From the NCBI GenBank assembly GCA_027488215.1, contig JAIYCB010000032.1, positions 53,946 through 117,945 on the forward strand: a stretch of 64,000 nt of DNA. Direction: 5' to 3'. The translations under genes were made by a program, and so were the position numbers. The notes under the pieces are model-generated. The model had not been told where the DNA came from and did no database searches. It saw only the letters and a program-made list of their open reading frames with translations. Source of the DNA: Comamonadaceae bacterium (lineage in GTDB: Bacteria > Pseudomonadota > Gammaproteobacteria > Burkholderiales > Burkholderiaceae_C). Shown here one piece after another: positions 15,570 to 24,225 of the stretch; the stretch's first letter is position 1, and each line of letters starts with the position of its first letter.

Positions 15570-16751
15570 ATGAGCAGTCACCAACAATCGGCTGATGTGG
15601 TTATCGTTGGCAGCGGTGTGATGGGTGCGGCCACGGCTTGGTGGCTCACGCGCTTGCAGCCGGGCCTTCGGGTCACGCTCGTCGAGTCGGACACGCGGTA
15701 CGAAAAAGCCTCATCTTCGCTCTCGGCCAGCTCAATCCGTCAACAGTTCACCTGCCCCGTCAACATCCGCCTGAGCCAGTTCGGCATCGCATTCTTGCGC
15801 GATGCCGAACAACACCTGAGCCTGCCTAGTGAGTCGATCGCACTGGGTTTGCAGGAGCCCGGTTACCTTTACTTGGCACAACCCGAACAAGTTTCAGCTC
15901 TGCAAACCGCGCACAAGATCCAAAAGCAAGCGGGCGCAGATGTGGCCTTGCTTGAGCCCGAGGCCCTGCGCCAGCGCTACCCTTGGCTTAACGTGGACGA
16001 TGTGGCGCTGGGCAGCCTTGGACTCAGCGGTGAGGGGTGGTTTGATGGTCCCGCATTGCATCAGGCTTTTCTGAAAAAAGCCATGGCGCAAGGCGTTCAG
16101 CGCCTGCACGACCGGGTCGTGGGTCTGGTTTACACGACCACACAAGTCACAGCCGTCCAACTGGCCAGCGGGGGCACCTTGCAATGCGGGCAGGTGGTGA
16201 ATGCGGCGGGACCTTGGGCAGGCGAAGTGTCGGTCATGACCGGGGTGCACTTGCCCGTTGTGCCTGCACGTCGCACGGTTTTCGTGCTGTCTTGCCCCGA
16301 ACCACTGGCAAACTGCCCTTTACTGATCGACCCGACGGGCTGGTGGCTGCGACCCGAAGGACGTTTTTTGATCAGCGGCGCTGAGCCCTTGCAAACCGAA
16401 CCCGGCCTTCCGCTGGAGCCCGACTGGTCCGAGTGGAACGACGAGCAATGGGGATCGCTGGCCCACCGCATCCCAGCGCTCGCCGCACTGCGGGTTGAAC
16501 GCGCTTGGGCGGGTTACTACGAGATGAACACCTTCGATCACAACGCTGTGATCGGTCCACACCCCGAGTTGCAGAATCTGTATTTCATCAACGGGTTTTC
16601 CGGCCACGGCATGCAGCATGCTGCAGGGGCGGGTTTAGCGTTGGCGGAGTGGATGCTGCATGGACAAGCGCAAACCATCGCGGTGGCAGAGCTGGGCTTT
16701 GATCGCCTGGTGCAAAACCGCCCACTGCGCGAGCTCCATGTGATTGGCTAG
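15570..16751 (+). CDS. FAD-dependent oxidoreductase of the DAO (glycine/sarcosine/D-amino-acid oxidase) family
   Basis: The 393-residue protein opens with the dinucleotide-binding motif VVIVGSGVMGAATAWWL and an acidic strand end (VTLVESD). It ends with a DAO C-terminal segment, NLYFINGFSGHGMQHAAGAG, that closes the FAD site. Length and layout fit soluble sarcosine/glycine oxidase-like enzymes or the catalytic subunit of related dehydrogenases. They oxidise secondary or primary amines of amino acids. The substrate is unknown. It stands alone, convergent with a 121-residue unknown gene whose stop lies within its last bases. Confidence 0.87.
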   Translation: MSSHQQSADVVIVGSGVMGAATAWWLTRLQPGLRVTLVESDTRYEKASSSLSASSIRQQFTCPVNIRLSQFGIAFLRDAEQHLSLPSESIALGLQEPGYLYLAQPEQVSALQTAHKIQKQAGADVALLEPEALRQRYPWLNVDDVALGSLGLSGEGWFDGPALHQAFLKKAMAQGVQRLHDRVVGLVYTTTQVTAVQLASGGTLQCGQVVNAAGPWAGEVSVMTGVHLPVVPARRTVFVLSCPEPLANCPLLIDPTGWWLRPEGRFLISGAEPLQTEPGLPLEPDWSEWNDEQWGSLAHRIPALAALRVERAWAGYYEMNTFDHNAVIGPHPELQNLYFINGFSGHGMQHAAGAGLALAEWMLHGQAQTIAVAELGFDRLVQNRPLRELHVIG

Positions 16752-17113
16752 GCCAGAAACGAAATCTCTTCTCGAGCCTCGATCAGCAGACGCTGCACCA
16801 CCACACCCCGAGTGCCTGCCAAGGCTCGGATGCGCAATGATGGACCAGCCTCAAGCACCATGCGGCAGTGGTAATCCAAACCGTCGGTTTGGCCCGGACA
16901 GCTGCTGGGAACTTGGCGATGCCATTGGCGCTGGCCGTCAATCTCCAGCGTCAATGCATGCCAAGCCCCATCATTGTTTTCTGGCACGCGCACAAGCAAA
17001 CTCACATCAATGTCAAAGGCCCGCGTTCGCTTGATCGCCCCTGGAATGTTCAACACGGCCACTGCGTCGTCCACTTCTGTACGCCACAACTCGGGTTTTG
17101 CCGGGGCATGCAT
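16748..17113 (-). CDS. Conserved-looking hypothetical protein, 121 residues
   Basis: The product (MHAPAKPELWRTEVDDAVAV at its start) looks like a small all-beta protein: alternating hydrophobic strands, no signal peptide and no membrane segment. It starts 5 bp after the stop of the glutaredoxin-fold gene, so the two are probably co-transcribed. I recognise no family. Coding quality looks normal, and the frame fills the gap between its neighbours exactly, which supports a real gene. Confidence 0.6.
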   Translation of the reverse strand: MHAPAKPELWRTEVDDAVAVLNIPGAIKRTRAFDIDVSLLVRVPENNDGAWHALTLEIDGQRQWHRQVPSSCPGQTDGLDYHCRMVLEAGPSLRIRALAGTRGVVVQRLLIEAREEISFLA

Positions 17114-17118
17114 GGACT

Positions 17119-17487
17119 TCAGTCTTGCAACAAAGTCAGGAGTTCACCGCTGTCAATGAGGCGGCGCAGGTCATCGGCTCCACCGACCAATGTGCCGCGC
17201 ACAAAAACCATCGGAAATGTGGGCCATCCGGTCCACATCTTCAGGGCATTGCGCAAACGCCACTGAGAGAAATAGCTGCCAAACTCGATGTATTCATGGC
17301 TCACGCCAGCAGCGGTCAAGGCTTTGCGAGCTTTGCCTACAAATGGATTGCCTGACAAACCTACAACCACCACCGGGTGCTCGGCAATAGCGGTTTGCAC
17401 TTGAGCAATCACAGCGCCATGCCACTGTGCGATGAAAGAGCGGATGCTTGGATGGATGGCGGACTCGGCAAGTACAGGTCTGTTCAT
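17119..17487 (-). CDS. Glutaredoxin-fold protein lacking all cysteines
   Basis: From ATG 17487 the protein has 122 residues and aligns with monothiol (Grx4/PICOT-like) glutaredoxins in layout. A first strand VVVVGLSGNPFVGKARKAL stands where those have a K-x-CGFS loop. Then come HEYIEF, WPTFPMVFV with the cis-proline at residue 92, and GGADDLRRLIDSGEL for glutathione contacts. The active-site position reads GNPF, and there is not one cysteine in the protein, so disulfide or iron-sulfur chemistry through a cysteine is impossible. It may be a glutathione-binding or structural protein. Longer open sequence upstream overlaps tRNA-Pro and is not coding. Confidence 0.75.
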   Translation of the reverse strand: MNRPVLAESAIHPSIRSFIAQWHGAVIAQVQTAIAEHPVVVVGLSGNPFVGKARKALTAAGVSHEYIEFGSYFSQWRLRNALKMWTGWPTFPMVFVRGTLVGGADDLRRLIDSGELLTLLQD

Positions 17488-17597
17488 GGTTTCACTTGAA
17501 AGTTCTTGACGAAGCCTTGTCATCGTCACAAGGCTAAAGCACAATGAAAAACGGGTTACAACTTCGTGAGATGTAACCCGTTGATTCATTCGAAAAA

Positions 17598-17674
17598 TGG
17601 TCGGCGTGGCGGGATTCGAACTCGCGACCCCTTGCACCCCATGCAAGTGCGCTACCAGGCTGCGCTACACGCCG
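17598..17674 (-). tRNA. tRNA-Pro (anticodon GGG)
   Basis: On the minus strand a 77-base cloverleaf begins CGGCGTG and ends CACGCCG-A-CCA, giving a 7-bp acceptor stem with encoded CCA. The anticodon arm is CTTGC-ATGGGGT-GCAAG, so the anticodon is GGG, reading proline CCC/CCU codons. The T-loop GTTCGAATC is present. It follows the MerR-family gene by 36 bp on the same strand. Confidence 0.95.
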
Positions 17675-17709
17675 ACAAGCGTTGAATTATAACTTGAATC
17701 CGGCTCCAT

Positions 17710-18177
17710 TCAGACCGTGAGCATCGCGCGTATCTGTAAAAGCTCTTGGTGTACTGACAAGACCGATCCCAATCCAGGTCGATGCATCGGATGAGTGTCA
17801 ATTGCATCGGCCTCGCCAGCGAGCGGTTTGTCTGATGCTGCTTCTATTTCATCGCTGTGTTCGTTATCTTCAAGCGTTTCATCCGTGGATGCGCCGGAGC
17901 GCATGAGTTGACGCTCAGTCTGGGTCAATTCCAGCAGTTTGTTGCGTGCACCGCTGATGGTGAAGCCTTGGTCATACAAGAGACCGCGTATCCTGCGGAT
18001 CATCATCACTTCGTGACGCTGGTAGTAACGTCTGTTGCCCCTTCGCTTGACCGGACGAAGTTGCGTGAACTCCTGCTCCCAATATCGTAAAACATGAGGC
18101 TTGACGCCACACAGCTCCCCGACCTCACCGATGGTGAAGTAGCGCTTGGCTGGAATAGCGGGAAGCAAACTGTCCAT
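17710..18177 (-). CDS. MerR-family transcriptional regulator
   Basis: Starting at ATG 18177 the product has 155 residues. The N-terminal winged helix-turn-helix is YFTIGEVGELCGVKPHVLRY, followed by WEQEFTQLRPVKRRGNRRYY and a dimerisation helix with GFTISGARNKLLEL. No metal-binding cysteine loop is seen. This short MerR type is usually found after ihfA in betaproteobacteria, often just before tRNA-Pro. Here the tRNA-Pro association is kept but pheST-ihfA is not upstream. The target is unknown. An upstream in-frame start at 18282 would add an unconserved stretch and was not used. Confidence 0.85.
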   Translation of the reverse strand: MDSLLPAIPAKRYFTIGEVGELCGVKPHVLRYWEQEFTQLRPVKRRGNRRYYQRHEVMMIRRIRGLLYDQGFTISGARNKLLELTQTERQLMRSGASTDETLEDNEHSDEIEAASDKPLAGEADAIDTHPMHRPGLGSVLSVHQELLQIRAMLTV

Positions 18178-18310
18178 TACTGACAACGCGTTATCTGGAA
18201 AACGTCTAAGCTTACTGCAAGTGTGTTGACTTCGTCCAGCACCTTGGGTGGGTGCGATTGAATGATCAGTTGGATCGGCCAAGAATGTGCCAAAGCCTGA
18301 TTCAAATACA

Positions 18311-18343
18311 AAAAAGCCTAAGTAGAAACTACTTAGGCTTTTT
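18311..18343 (-). terminator. Rho-independent terminator after the tRNA-Ala/Glu/Asp array
   Basis: A perfect 15-bp inverted repeat, AAAAAGCCTAAGTAG and CTACTTAGGCTTTTT, is separated by three A. On the minus strand the stem ends in a U-run directly after tRNA-Asp. The A/T symmetry would let it work in both directions. Confidence 0.88.
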
Positions 18344-18348
18344 GATTT

Positions 18349-18425
18349 TGGCGGAGTGGACGGGACTCGAACCCGCGACCCCCGGCGTGACAGGCCGGTA
18401 TTCTAACCAACTGAACTACCACTCC
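18349..18425 (-). tRNA. tRNA-Asp (anticodon GTC)
   Basis: The minus strand reads GGAGTGG at the 5' end and CCACTCC-G-CCA at the 3' end, a 77-base cloverleaf with encoded CCA. The anticodon arm CCGGC-CTGTCAC-GCCGG gives GTC for aspartate. It is the last tRNA of a three-gene array. Confidence 0.96.
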
Positions 18426-18483
18426 TGGTAGCTGTAACTTTTTGTCAGAGTGCTGATACAAACTGACCAAGTGCTACAAAACT

Positions 18484-18559
18484 TGGCGACCCTACGGGGA
18501 TTCGAACCCCGGTACTCACCGTGAAAGGGTGATGTCCTAGGCCTCTAGACGATAGGGTC
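18484..18559 (-). tRNA. tRNA-Glu (anticodon TTC)
   Basis: The minus strand begins GACCCTATCGTCTAGAGG and ends with T-arm and acceptor GTAGGGTC-G-CCA, 76 bases. The anticodon arm TCACC-CTTTCAC-GGTGA gives TTC for glutamate. It is the middle gene of the Ala-Glu-Asp array, close to gltX, which charges this tRNA. Confidence 0.96.
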
Positions 18560-18597
18560 ATAACCTGGACGGATTCTTTCGAATCTTTTCGACACTT

Positions 18598-18673
<76 letters not shown>

Positions 18674-18733
18674 TTTGGTACAACGTTGGGCATGACTGCT
18701 TTATCGTTATCCCTCGTTGGTGTCGAGACTTTA

Positions 18734-18739
18734 ATTATA
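18734..18739 (-). promoter_or_regulatory. Candidate -10 element for the tRNA array
   Basis: The minus strand has a perfect TATAAT about 60 bases upstream of tRNA-Ala, at the expected place for the array promoter. No good -35 hexamer lies at 17 bp, so the element is suggestive only. It lies just beyond the 3' end of gltX. Confidence 0.45.
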
Positions 18740-18748
18740 GACAGAAAT

Positions 18749-20143
18749 CTATGCGTTTTTGAGGCACGCCATAATTTTTTCTCTGTGACTCAAAAAAAGT
18801 ACGGCATCCAGCGATGGGGTCTGCGCAGTGCCCATGACCAGCACGCGAACAGGCATTGCCAACTGAGGCATCTTGAGTCCGGTTTCCGCCAAAGTTTCCT
18901 TGATGGCAGCTGCGATGGCGGCTTTGTCCCAATCGCAACGAGACAACTTGTCGGCCAATACCGCCAAAGCAGGCTTGACCGCGTCGGTCACATGCTGCGC
19001 TCTTTCTTCCGGGTTGGGCACCACATCAAGATAGAAGGCCGAGATCCATTGAGCCAGGACCACGAGCGTGTCGCATCGGTCTTTGAACAGGCCGCAGATA
19101 TTGACCAGTCGCTCATCAGCCACCACGCACAGTTTGACAAGGAAGGGCTGCACGCGCTCGGCCAATTCAGCGTCGTCCGTGGCCTTGAGGTGCTGGGCAT
19201 TGACCCACTTGAGTTTGGCTTCGTCAAACTGCGCGGCACTGCGTCCCAAATGATCCAGATTGAACCACTCCAAAAACTGTGCGCGGCTGAAGATTTCATC
19301 GTCGCCGTGGCTCCAGCCCAGCCGCGCCAGGTAGTTGACCATGGCATCGGGCAAATAACCTTCGTCCCGGTATGCGGTCACAGCCTTGGCACCGTTGCGC
19401 TTGCTCATCTTCTCCCCCTGCTCGTTCAGTACGGTGGGCAAGTGGGCGTACACCGGCGGCTCTTTACCCAGGGCTTTGAAGATATTGATCTGACGCGGTG
19501 TGTTGTTGACATGGTCGTCACCGCGGATCACATGCGTGATCGCCATGTCGATGTCGTCCACCACCACACAGAAGTTGTAAGTAGGCGTGCCGTCCGGGCG
19601 GGCGATGACCAAGTCGTCCAGTTCGTCGTTGCTGATTTCAATGCGGCCCTTGACTTTGTCGTCCCAAACCACAACGCCGCCAATCGGGTTCTTGAAACGC
19701 AGCACGGGCTTCACGCCCTCGGGGATGGTGGGCAAGGTCTTGCCGGGCTCAGGACGCCAGGTGCCGTTGTAGCGGGGCTTTTCCTTGTTGGCCATCTGGC
19801 GCTCGCGCAAAGCCTCGAGTTCTGCCACGCTCGTATAGCAGGGGTAAACATGACCCGAAGCAATCAAATCGGCCAACACCGCCTTGTAGCGGTCCATGCG
19901 CTGCATTTGGTAGAAAGGGCCTTCGTCATGGTCCAGCCCCAGCCAGGTCATACCTTCGATGATCACATCCACAGAAGCCTGTGTCGAGCGATCGAGATCA
20001 GTGTCTTCAATGCGCAAAATGAAGTCGCCGCCCGTGGCACGGGCAAAGGCCCAAGGGTACAAGGCCGAACGGATGTTACCCAGGTGAATGAAGCCCGTGG
20101 GCGATGGTGCAAAGCGGGTGCGCGTGCGTGTTGGGGTCGTCAT
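18749..20143 (-). CDS. gltX: Glutamate-tRNA ligase
   Basis: The 464-residue enzyme from ATG 20143 has the class I synthetase signatures: [13 protein letters not shown], with H20-LGN as the HIGH motif, RIEDTD, and [11 protein letters not shown] as the KMSKS loop in the middle. It charges tRNA-Glu and so supplies protein synthesis and tetrapyrrole synthesis. The start fits the normal [18 protein letters not shown]-terminus; an upstream in-frame extension overlaps metZ and is rejected. The gene begins one base before the metZ stop, so metZ and gltX are likely co-transcribed. The tRNA array, including tRNA-Glu, lies directly downstream. Confidence 0.95.
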   Translation of the reverse strand: MTTPTRTRTRFAPSPTGFIHLGNIRSALYPWAFARATGGDFILRIEDTDLDRSTQASVDVIIEGMTWLGLDHDEGPFYQMQRMDRYKAVLADLIASGHVYPCYTSVAELEALRERQMANKEKPRYNGTWRPEPGKTLPTIPEGVKPVLRFKNPIGGVVVWDDKVKGRIEISNDELDDLVIARPDGTPTYNFCVVVDDIDMAITHVIRGDDHVNNTPRQINIFKALGKEPPVYAHLPTVLNEQGEKMSKRNGAKAVTAYRDEGYLPDAMVNYLARLGWSHGDDEIFSRAQFLEWFNLDHLGRSAAQFDEAKLKWVNAQHLKATDDAELAERVQPFLVKLCVVADERLVNICGLFKDRCDTLVVLAQWISAFYLDVVPNPEERAQHVTDAVKPALAVLADKLSRCDWDKAAIAAAIKETLAETGLKMPQLAMPVRVLVMGTAQTPSLDAVLFLSHREKIMACLKNA

Positions 20144-20144
20144 A

Positions 20145-21356
20145 TCAGAGGGTGTCGAGACCGCGCGAGAGGTCTTTTTGAATGTCTTGTGGGTATTCCA
20201 GGCCAACGGCCACGCGGATCAAGCCCTGGCCAATGCCAGCGGCTTGTCTCTGGGCTTCGGTCAAGCGGCCGTGCGAAGTGCTGGCCGGGTGGGCGACCAG
20301 GGTTTTGGTATCCCCCAAATTGGTGGACAAAGACAGCACTTGCATCTGGTCCATCACATGGAAAGCGCGCTGACGGGCTTGCTCGGGGCCGTCGGCTTTG
20401 ACGTGGAAAGACAAGACAGCGCCACCCAAACCCGACATCTGGCGCATGGCCAGGTGGTGCTGAGGATGGCTAGCCAAACCCGGGTAATGAACACGGGCCA
20501 CAGATGGATGTTTCTCCAGCCATTCGGCCAGGATCTGCGCACGCGCGGATTGGGCACGCATGCGCAAGTCCAAAGTCTCCAGGCCCTTGAGCACCACCCA
20601 GGCGTTGAAGGGCGCCAGGGTCATGCCGCCACTTTTGAGCACGGGCAAAAACTTCTCGGTGATCATCTGCTGTGGAGCACACAGTGCACCTGCCATCACA
20701 CGCCCCTGGCCATCCAGGTACTTGGTACCAGAATGCATGATGATGTCAGCGCCCATGGCCACCGGGCGTTGCAAAGCGGGTGTGGCAAAGCAATTGTCAA
20801 GGGCGAACAAGGCGCCCGCGTTGTGCGCCAGGTCGGCAAGCGCCTGGATGTCGCACACCTCGGTCAGCGGGTTGGTCGGGGTTTCGGCAAACAACAAGCG
20901 CGTGTTGGGTCGAATGGCCGCTTGCCACTCGGACAAATCGGTCTGCGACACAAAGCTGGACTCCACGCCAAACTTGGCCAAATCGGAGCCGATCAGTTTG
21001 ATGGTGGAGCCGAACATGGAACGCGAACACAGCACATGGTCGCCCGCCTTGAGCAGACCCAAGCACATCATCAGAATGGCCGACATGCCTGAGGCTGTGC
21101 CCATGGCCGCTTCGGTGCCTTCAAGGGCGGCCAAGCGCATTTCCATGCTGGAGACCGTCGGGTTGCCGTAGCGTCCATAGGTGTAACCCTCTTCATCCCC
21201 CGCAAATCGGGCAGCTGCAGCGGCAGCCGTGGGCTGGACATAGCCGCTGGTCAGGTACAGGGCTTCAGAGTTTTCGCCGTATTGACTGCGTTCGACAGCG
21301 GCGCGCACCGCCAGGGTCTCAATGTGCAGGTCGTCAAACCGTGAATGTTCGTTCAT
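20145..21356 (-). CDS. metZ: O-succinylhomoserine sulfhydrylase
   Basis: The 403-residue protein is a Cys/Met-metabolism PLP enzyme: [26 protein letters not shown], the aspartate in ALDNCFATP (D187) and the PLP-binding lysine K212 in [13 protein letters not shown]. Length and motifs match MetZ, which makes homocysteine directly from O-succinylhomoserine and sulfide. Cystathionine-type paralogues are similar, but the position right after purF is the usual place for metZ in Burkholderiales. A short 9-bp gap separates it from purF. Confidence 0.9.
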   Translation of the reverse strand: MNEHSRFDDLHIETLAVRAAVERSQYGENSEALYLTSGYVQPTAAAAAARFAGDEEGYTYGRYGNPTVSSMEMRLAALEGTEAAMGTASGMSAILMMCLGLLKAGDHVLCSRSMFGSTIKLIGSDLAKFGVESSFVSQTDLSEWQAAIRPNTRLLFAETPTNPLTEVCDIQALADLAHNAGALFALDNCFATPALQRPVAMGADIIMHSGTKYLDGQGRVMAGALCAPQQMITEKFLPVLKSGGMTLAPFNAWVVLKGLETLDLRMRAQSARAQILAEWLEKHPSVARVHYPGLASHPQHHLAMRQMSGLGGAVLSFHVKADGPEQARQRAFHVMDQMQVLSLSTNLGDTKTLVAHPASTSHGRLTEAQRQAAGIGQGLIRVAVGLEYPQDIQKDLSRGLDTL

Positions 21357-21365
21357 GCCGGGTCC

Positions 21366-22880
21366 TCACTCGCTGGCGTTGGGCAGGGCCAAACGCGAAT
21401 TGTCGTCATCGCCCTCTTGCACAGAGGGGCGGGTGTCATGGAGTCGGTTGATGTCGTCGATCGAGATGTCGCCCGTGACGTAAACGCCGTCAAAACACGA
21501 CGCATCAAAGTTGGACAGTGCACCTGCTGCATTGACACGCGCTTGGGCCACAGCAGTTTTCATGGCATCTACGTCCTGGTAAATCAGGGCGTCACAGCCA
21601 ATGATCTTGCGAATTTCTTCGATGCTCCGGCCGTGCGCCACCAACTCTTCCTTGGTGGGCATATCAATGCCATACACGTTGGGGTAGCGCACAGGAGGCG
21701 CGGCGCTGGCCATGTAGACCTTGCGGGCACCGGCATCACGCGCCATTTGGACGATCTCGCGGCTGGTGGTCCCGCGCACGATAGAGTCATCCACCAGCAG
21801 CACGTTGCGGCCCTTGAATTCGCTCACGATGGTGTTGAGTTTTTGGCGTACCGATTTTTTGCGCACCGCTTGGCCCGGCATGATGAAAGTGCGGCCCACG
21901 TAGCGATTTTTAACAAAGCCTTCGCGATAAGGAATGCCCAGCAAATGCGCCAACTGCGTAGCGCTGGGGCGGCTGGACTCAGGTATGGGAATGATCACAT
22001 CGATATCGCTGGGCGGCACCGTGGAGATGACACGCTTGGCCAAGGTCTCGCCCAAGTTCAAGCGCGCTTGGTAGACAGAGATACCATCCAAGGTGGAGTC
22101 AGGGCGGGCCAAGTACACGTACTCAAAAATGCAGGGGCTGAGCTGAGCCTTGTCACTGCAGGGGGCACTGTGCAGTTGACCTTGCAGATCCACAAAAATG
22201 GCTTCGCCCGGTGCAATATCCCGCTCAAATTGGTGCGAGGTGCCCTCGAGCGCCACCGACTCACTGGCCAACATGATGGTGCCGTCGGCGCTGCGGCCCA
22301 TGCACAAGGGACGAATGCCGTGAGGATCACGAAAAGCCAACAGCCCATGCCCAGCGATGAGCGCGATCACGGCATAAGATCCTTGGACACGGCGGTTCAC
22401 ACCGCGAACGGCCTCGAACACGTCCAGCGGCTTCAATGGCAAGCCGCGGGTGGTTTTTTCCAGCTCGTGGGCCAGCACGTTGAGAAGGACCTCGGAGTCG
22501 CTCTCGGTGTTGATGTGACGGTGGTCGTTGGAGAACAACTCGGCCTTGAGCGCGTGTGCGTTGGTCAGGTTGCCGTTGTGCACCAGCACCAGGCCAAAAG
22601 GCGCGTTCACATAAAAAGGTTGAGCCTCTTCTTCGCTGAAGGCGTTACCCGCGGTAGGGTAACGAACTTGCCCCAAGCCACAGTTGCCAGGCAAGCTGCG
22701 CATGTTGCGGGTGCGGAAAACGTCGCGCACCATGCCTTTGGCCTTGTGCATGAAAAACTTGCGATCGAGCTGCGTGACAATGCCCGCGGCATCTTGTCCT
22801 CGGTGCTGCAGCAGGAGCAAAGCGTCATAAATCAGTTGATTGACCGGGGCGCTGCTGACAACGCCGACAATTCCACACAT
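21366..22880 (-). CDS. purF: Amidophosphoribosyltransferase
   Basis: The 504-residue enzyme begins MCGIVGVV; C2 becomes the N-terminal nucleophile of the glutamine amidotransferase domain (about 1-230, with HNGNLTNAHALK and GSYAVIALI). The C-terminal phosphoribosyltransferase domain carries the PRPP loop NVLLVDDSIVRGTTS. It catalyses the first committed step of purine synthesis. cvpA lies immediately upstream, as in many proteobacteria. There is no visible PurR site. Confidence 0.96.
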   Translation of the reverse strand: MCGIVGVVSSAPVNQLIYDALLLLQHRGQDAAGIVTQLDRKFFMHKAKGMVRDVFRTRNMRSLPGNCGLGQVRYPTAGNAFSEEEAQPFYVNAPFGLVLVHNGNLTNAHALKAELFSNDHRHINTESDSEVLLNVLAHELEKTTRGLPLKPLDVFEAVRGVNRRVQGSYAVIALIAGHGLLAFRDPHGIRPLCMGRSADGTIMLASESVALEGTSHQFERDIAPGEAIFVDLQGQLHSAPCSDKAQLSPCIFEYVYLARPDSTLDGISVYQARLNLGETLAKRVISTVPPSDIDVIIPIPESSRPSATQLAHLLGIPYREGFVKNRYVGRTFIMPGQAVRKKSVRQKLNTIVSEFKGRNVLLVDDSIVRGTTSREIVQMARDAGARKVYMASAAPPVRYPNVYGIDMPTKEELVAHGRSIEEIRKIIGCDALIYQDVDAMKTAVAQARVNAAGALSNFDASCFDGVYVTGDISIDDINRLHDTRPSVQEGDDDNSRLALPNASE

Positions 22881-22919
22881 ACATTGATCCGTTCAAAAAA
22901 TCGAACCGCCCGAGAATGT

Positions 22920-23414
22920 TCAAGGCAAATAAGCAACAAAAGCTTGTGGCAATAAAGGCTTGAGGCCCTTGAGTATCAGGTCCAACCAAGCCGACCCCAC
23001 AGCATCTTTCCACCAGGTTTCTTGAGACAAGCCGAGCAACTGCAAAACCACCGTCAAGGCCAACAACACGACAACGCCACGCGCCAGGCCAAAAATACCG
23101 CCCAATGCACGGTCGACCGGACGCAAGCCCACTGTCTCCACCAGTTTTTTAACCAACCAGGACAAGAGCCCGGCAGCAAACAAGGCCACCACAAATACGA
23201 CGGCAAATGCCACCGCATATTGCACTTGGGCAGCCGCTTCTTTGAGAAAAGGCAAATAGGCCACCACATCGGCAGCCAGCCATTGCGACAGGATAAAGGC
23301 AGCCACCCAGCCGGCAAGAGAAAGGACTTCGTAAACCAGCCCACGCCACAAACCCACCAACATGGAGGCCAGCATGACCCCCAACAAAATCCAGTCTGTC
23401 AGGGAAATGACCAC
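22920..23414 (-). CDS. cvpA: CvpA family inner-membrane protein
   Basis: The 164-residue product has four predicted membrane helices, starting DWILLGVMLASMLVGLWRGL, with the CvpA pattern of a short basic loop and a glycine-rich third segment (ALGGIFGLARGVVVLLALTV). CvpA was named for colicin V production and is commonly found before purF; its molecular role is uncertain. The start is GTG 23414, which lies directly after the stop of the SPOR-domain gene, so the genes are tightly linked. Confidence 0.88.
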   Translation of the reverse strand: MVISLTDWILLGVMLASMLVGLWRGLVYEVLSLAGWVAAFILSQWLAADVVAYLPFLKEAAAQVQYAVAFAVVFVVALFAAGLLSWLVKKLVETVGLRPVDRALGGIFGLARGVVVLLALTVVLQLLGLSQETWWKDAVGSAWLDLILKGLKPLLPQAFVAYLP

Positions 23415-23415
23415 G

Positions 23416-24216
23416 TCAGATCCTCAAAACAGCGGGGGAGAATTCCAGTTTACGAATCCGGGCAGCGACTTTCTCAGCTTCTTCCCGGCTACTGAAAGGC
23501 CCCACCCGCACACGTGTCGTGGACTTGCCATCTTTGCCTTCCACCACCTGAGTGAATGTGCTCAAGCCCTCTTGCTCCAATTTTCGGCGTACTTCTCGCA
23601 CCTTGGACGCGTCGGTGAAGGCCCCAACCTGCACCACATGCCGATCAGCGCCTGCTGCAGGGGGCTTGCCTTCAAGCAAAGCTCGGGCTTTATTGCCGTC
23701 GTCATTGGGCTTGGCGACGGGTTCTGATTTGTCGGTTTTGCTCGGTACAGGCTTGACTTCGGCCTTGACCACAGGGGACATGGGCGCAGATTCGGAAGGC
23801 TTAGGTGAGAGCGCCTGAGGACTCTTGGGCTCATCCACAGGAGCAGACTTGGAGGCCTGAAACAACTCTTCTTTCTCGTCCAATCCATCTTGAGCTTTCA
23901 AGGGCTGGGGTTCAGGCAGCAAAGGCTTGGCAGGACTGGCAGCCGCAGGGAGGGCCGGGGTCGCATTTGCGAGGGTATTGGTGGGACGATCAGGAACCAG
24001 GATCGGGGTGTCCACAGCCACAGGACGTGGCTGTGTGTCAAACATCAATGGAAAGCCGACGACAGCGATCAACACCAAGACCACCGCCCCGATCAGGCGA
24101 TGGCGGGCACGACGACGTACAAGCTCAATGCTCTCTCCCGCTGCGGGCGCGACCGCTTCGGCCGAGGCTGGGGAGTAGGCCGCTTGACCCGGAAAACGGA
24201 ACTTGAAAAACGCCAT
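23416..24216 (-). CDS. SPOR-domain protein (DedD-like)
   Basis: The 266-residue protein has a short cytoplasmic N-terminus, one membrane helix (about residues 40-58, LIGAVVLVLIAVVGFPLMF), a long proline/lysine-rich periplasmic linker, and a C-terminal SPOR domain (about 190-265, RHVVQVGAFTDASKVREV). SPOR domains bind denuded peptidoglycan glycans at the septum, so this is a likely cell-division-associated protein like DedD. The position between folC and cvpA is the usual one in this lineage. Confidence 0.85.
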   Translation of the reverse strand: MAFFKFRFPGQAAYSPASAEAVAPAAGESIELVRRRARHRLIGAVVLVLIAVVGFPLMFDTQPRPVAVDTPILVPDRPTNTLANATPALPAAASPAKPLLPEPQPLKAQDGLDEKEELFQASKSAPVDEPKSPQALSPKPSESAPMSPVVKAEVKPVPSKTDKSEPVAKPNDDGNKARALLEGKPPAAGADRHVVQVGAFTDASKVREVRRKLEQEGLSTFTQVVEGKDGKSTTRVRVGPFSSREEAEKVAARIRKLEFSPAVLRI

Positions 24217-24225
24217 GTCAGGTGT

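Noticed and set aside
15399..15587. 62-codon minus-strand frame between the lipoprotein and DAO-family genes
   Set aside because: Contains the inverted repeat and both likely promoters; no ribosome-binding site or family resemblance.
17119..17646. Extended start for the glutaredoxin-fold gene
   Set aside because: The extra 53 codons run into tRNA-Pro, so ATG 17487 is used.
18301..18348. Terminator hairpin considered as a phage attachment site beside tRNA-Asp
   Set aside because: The perfect stem with A/T ends is a normal terminator; there is no integrase and no repeat of the tRNA 3' end nearby.
21345..22955. 536-codon plus-strand frame opposite purF
   Set aside because: Antisense to an intact purF with all catalytic motifs; no domain of its own.
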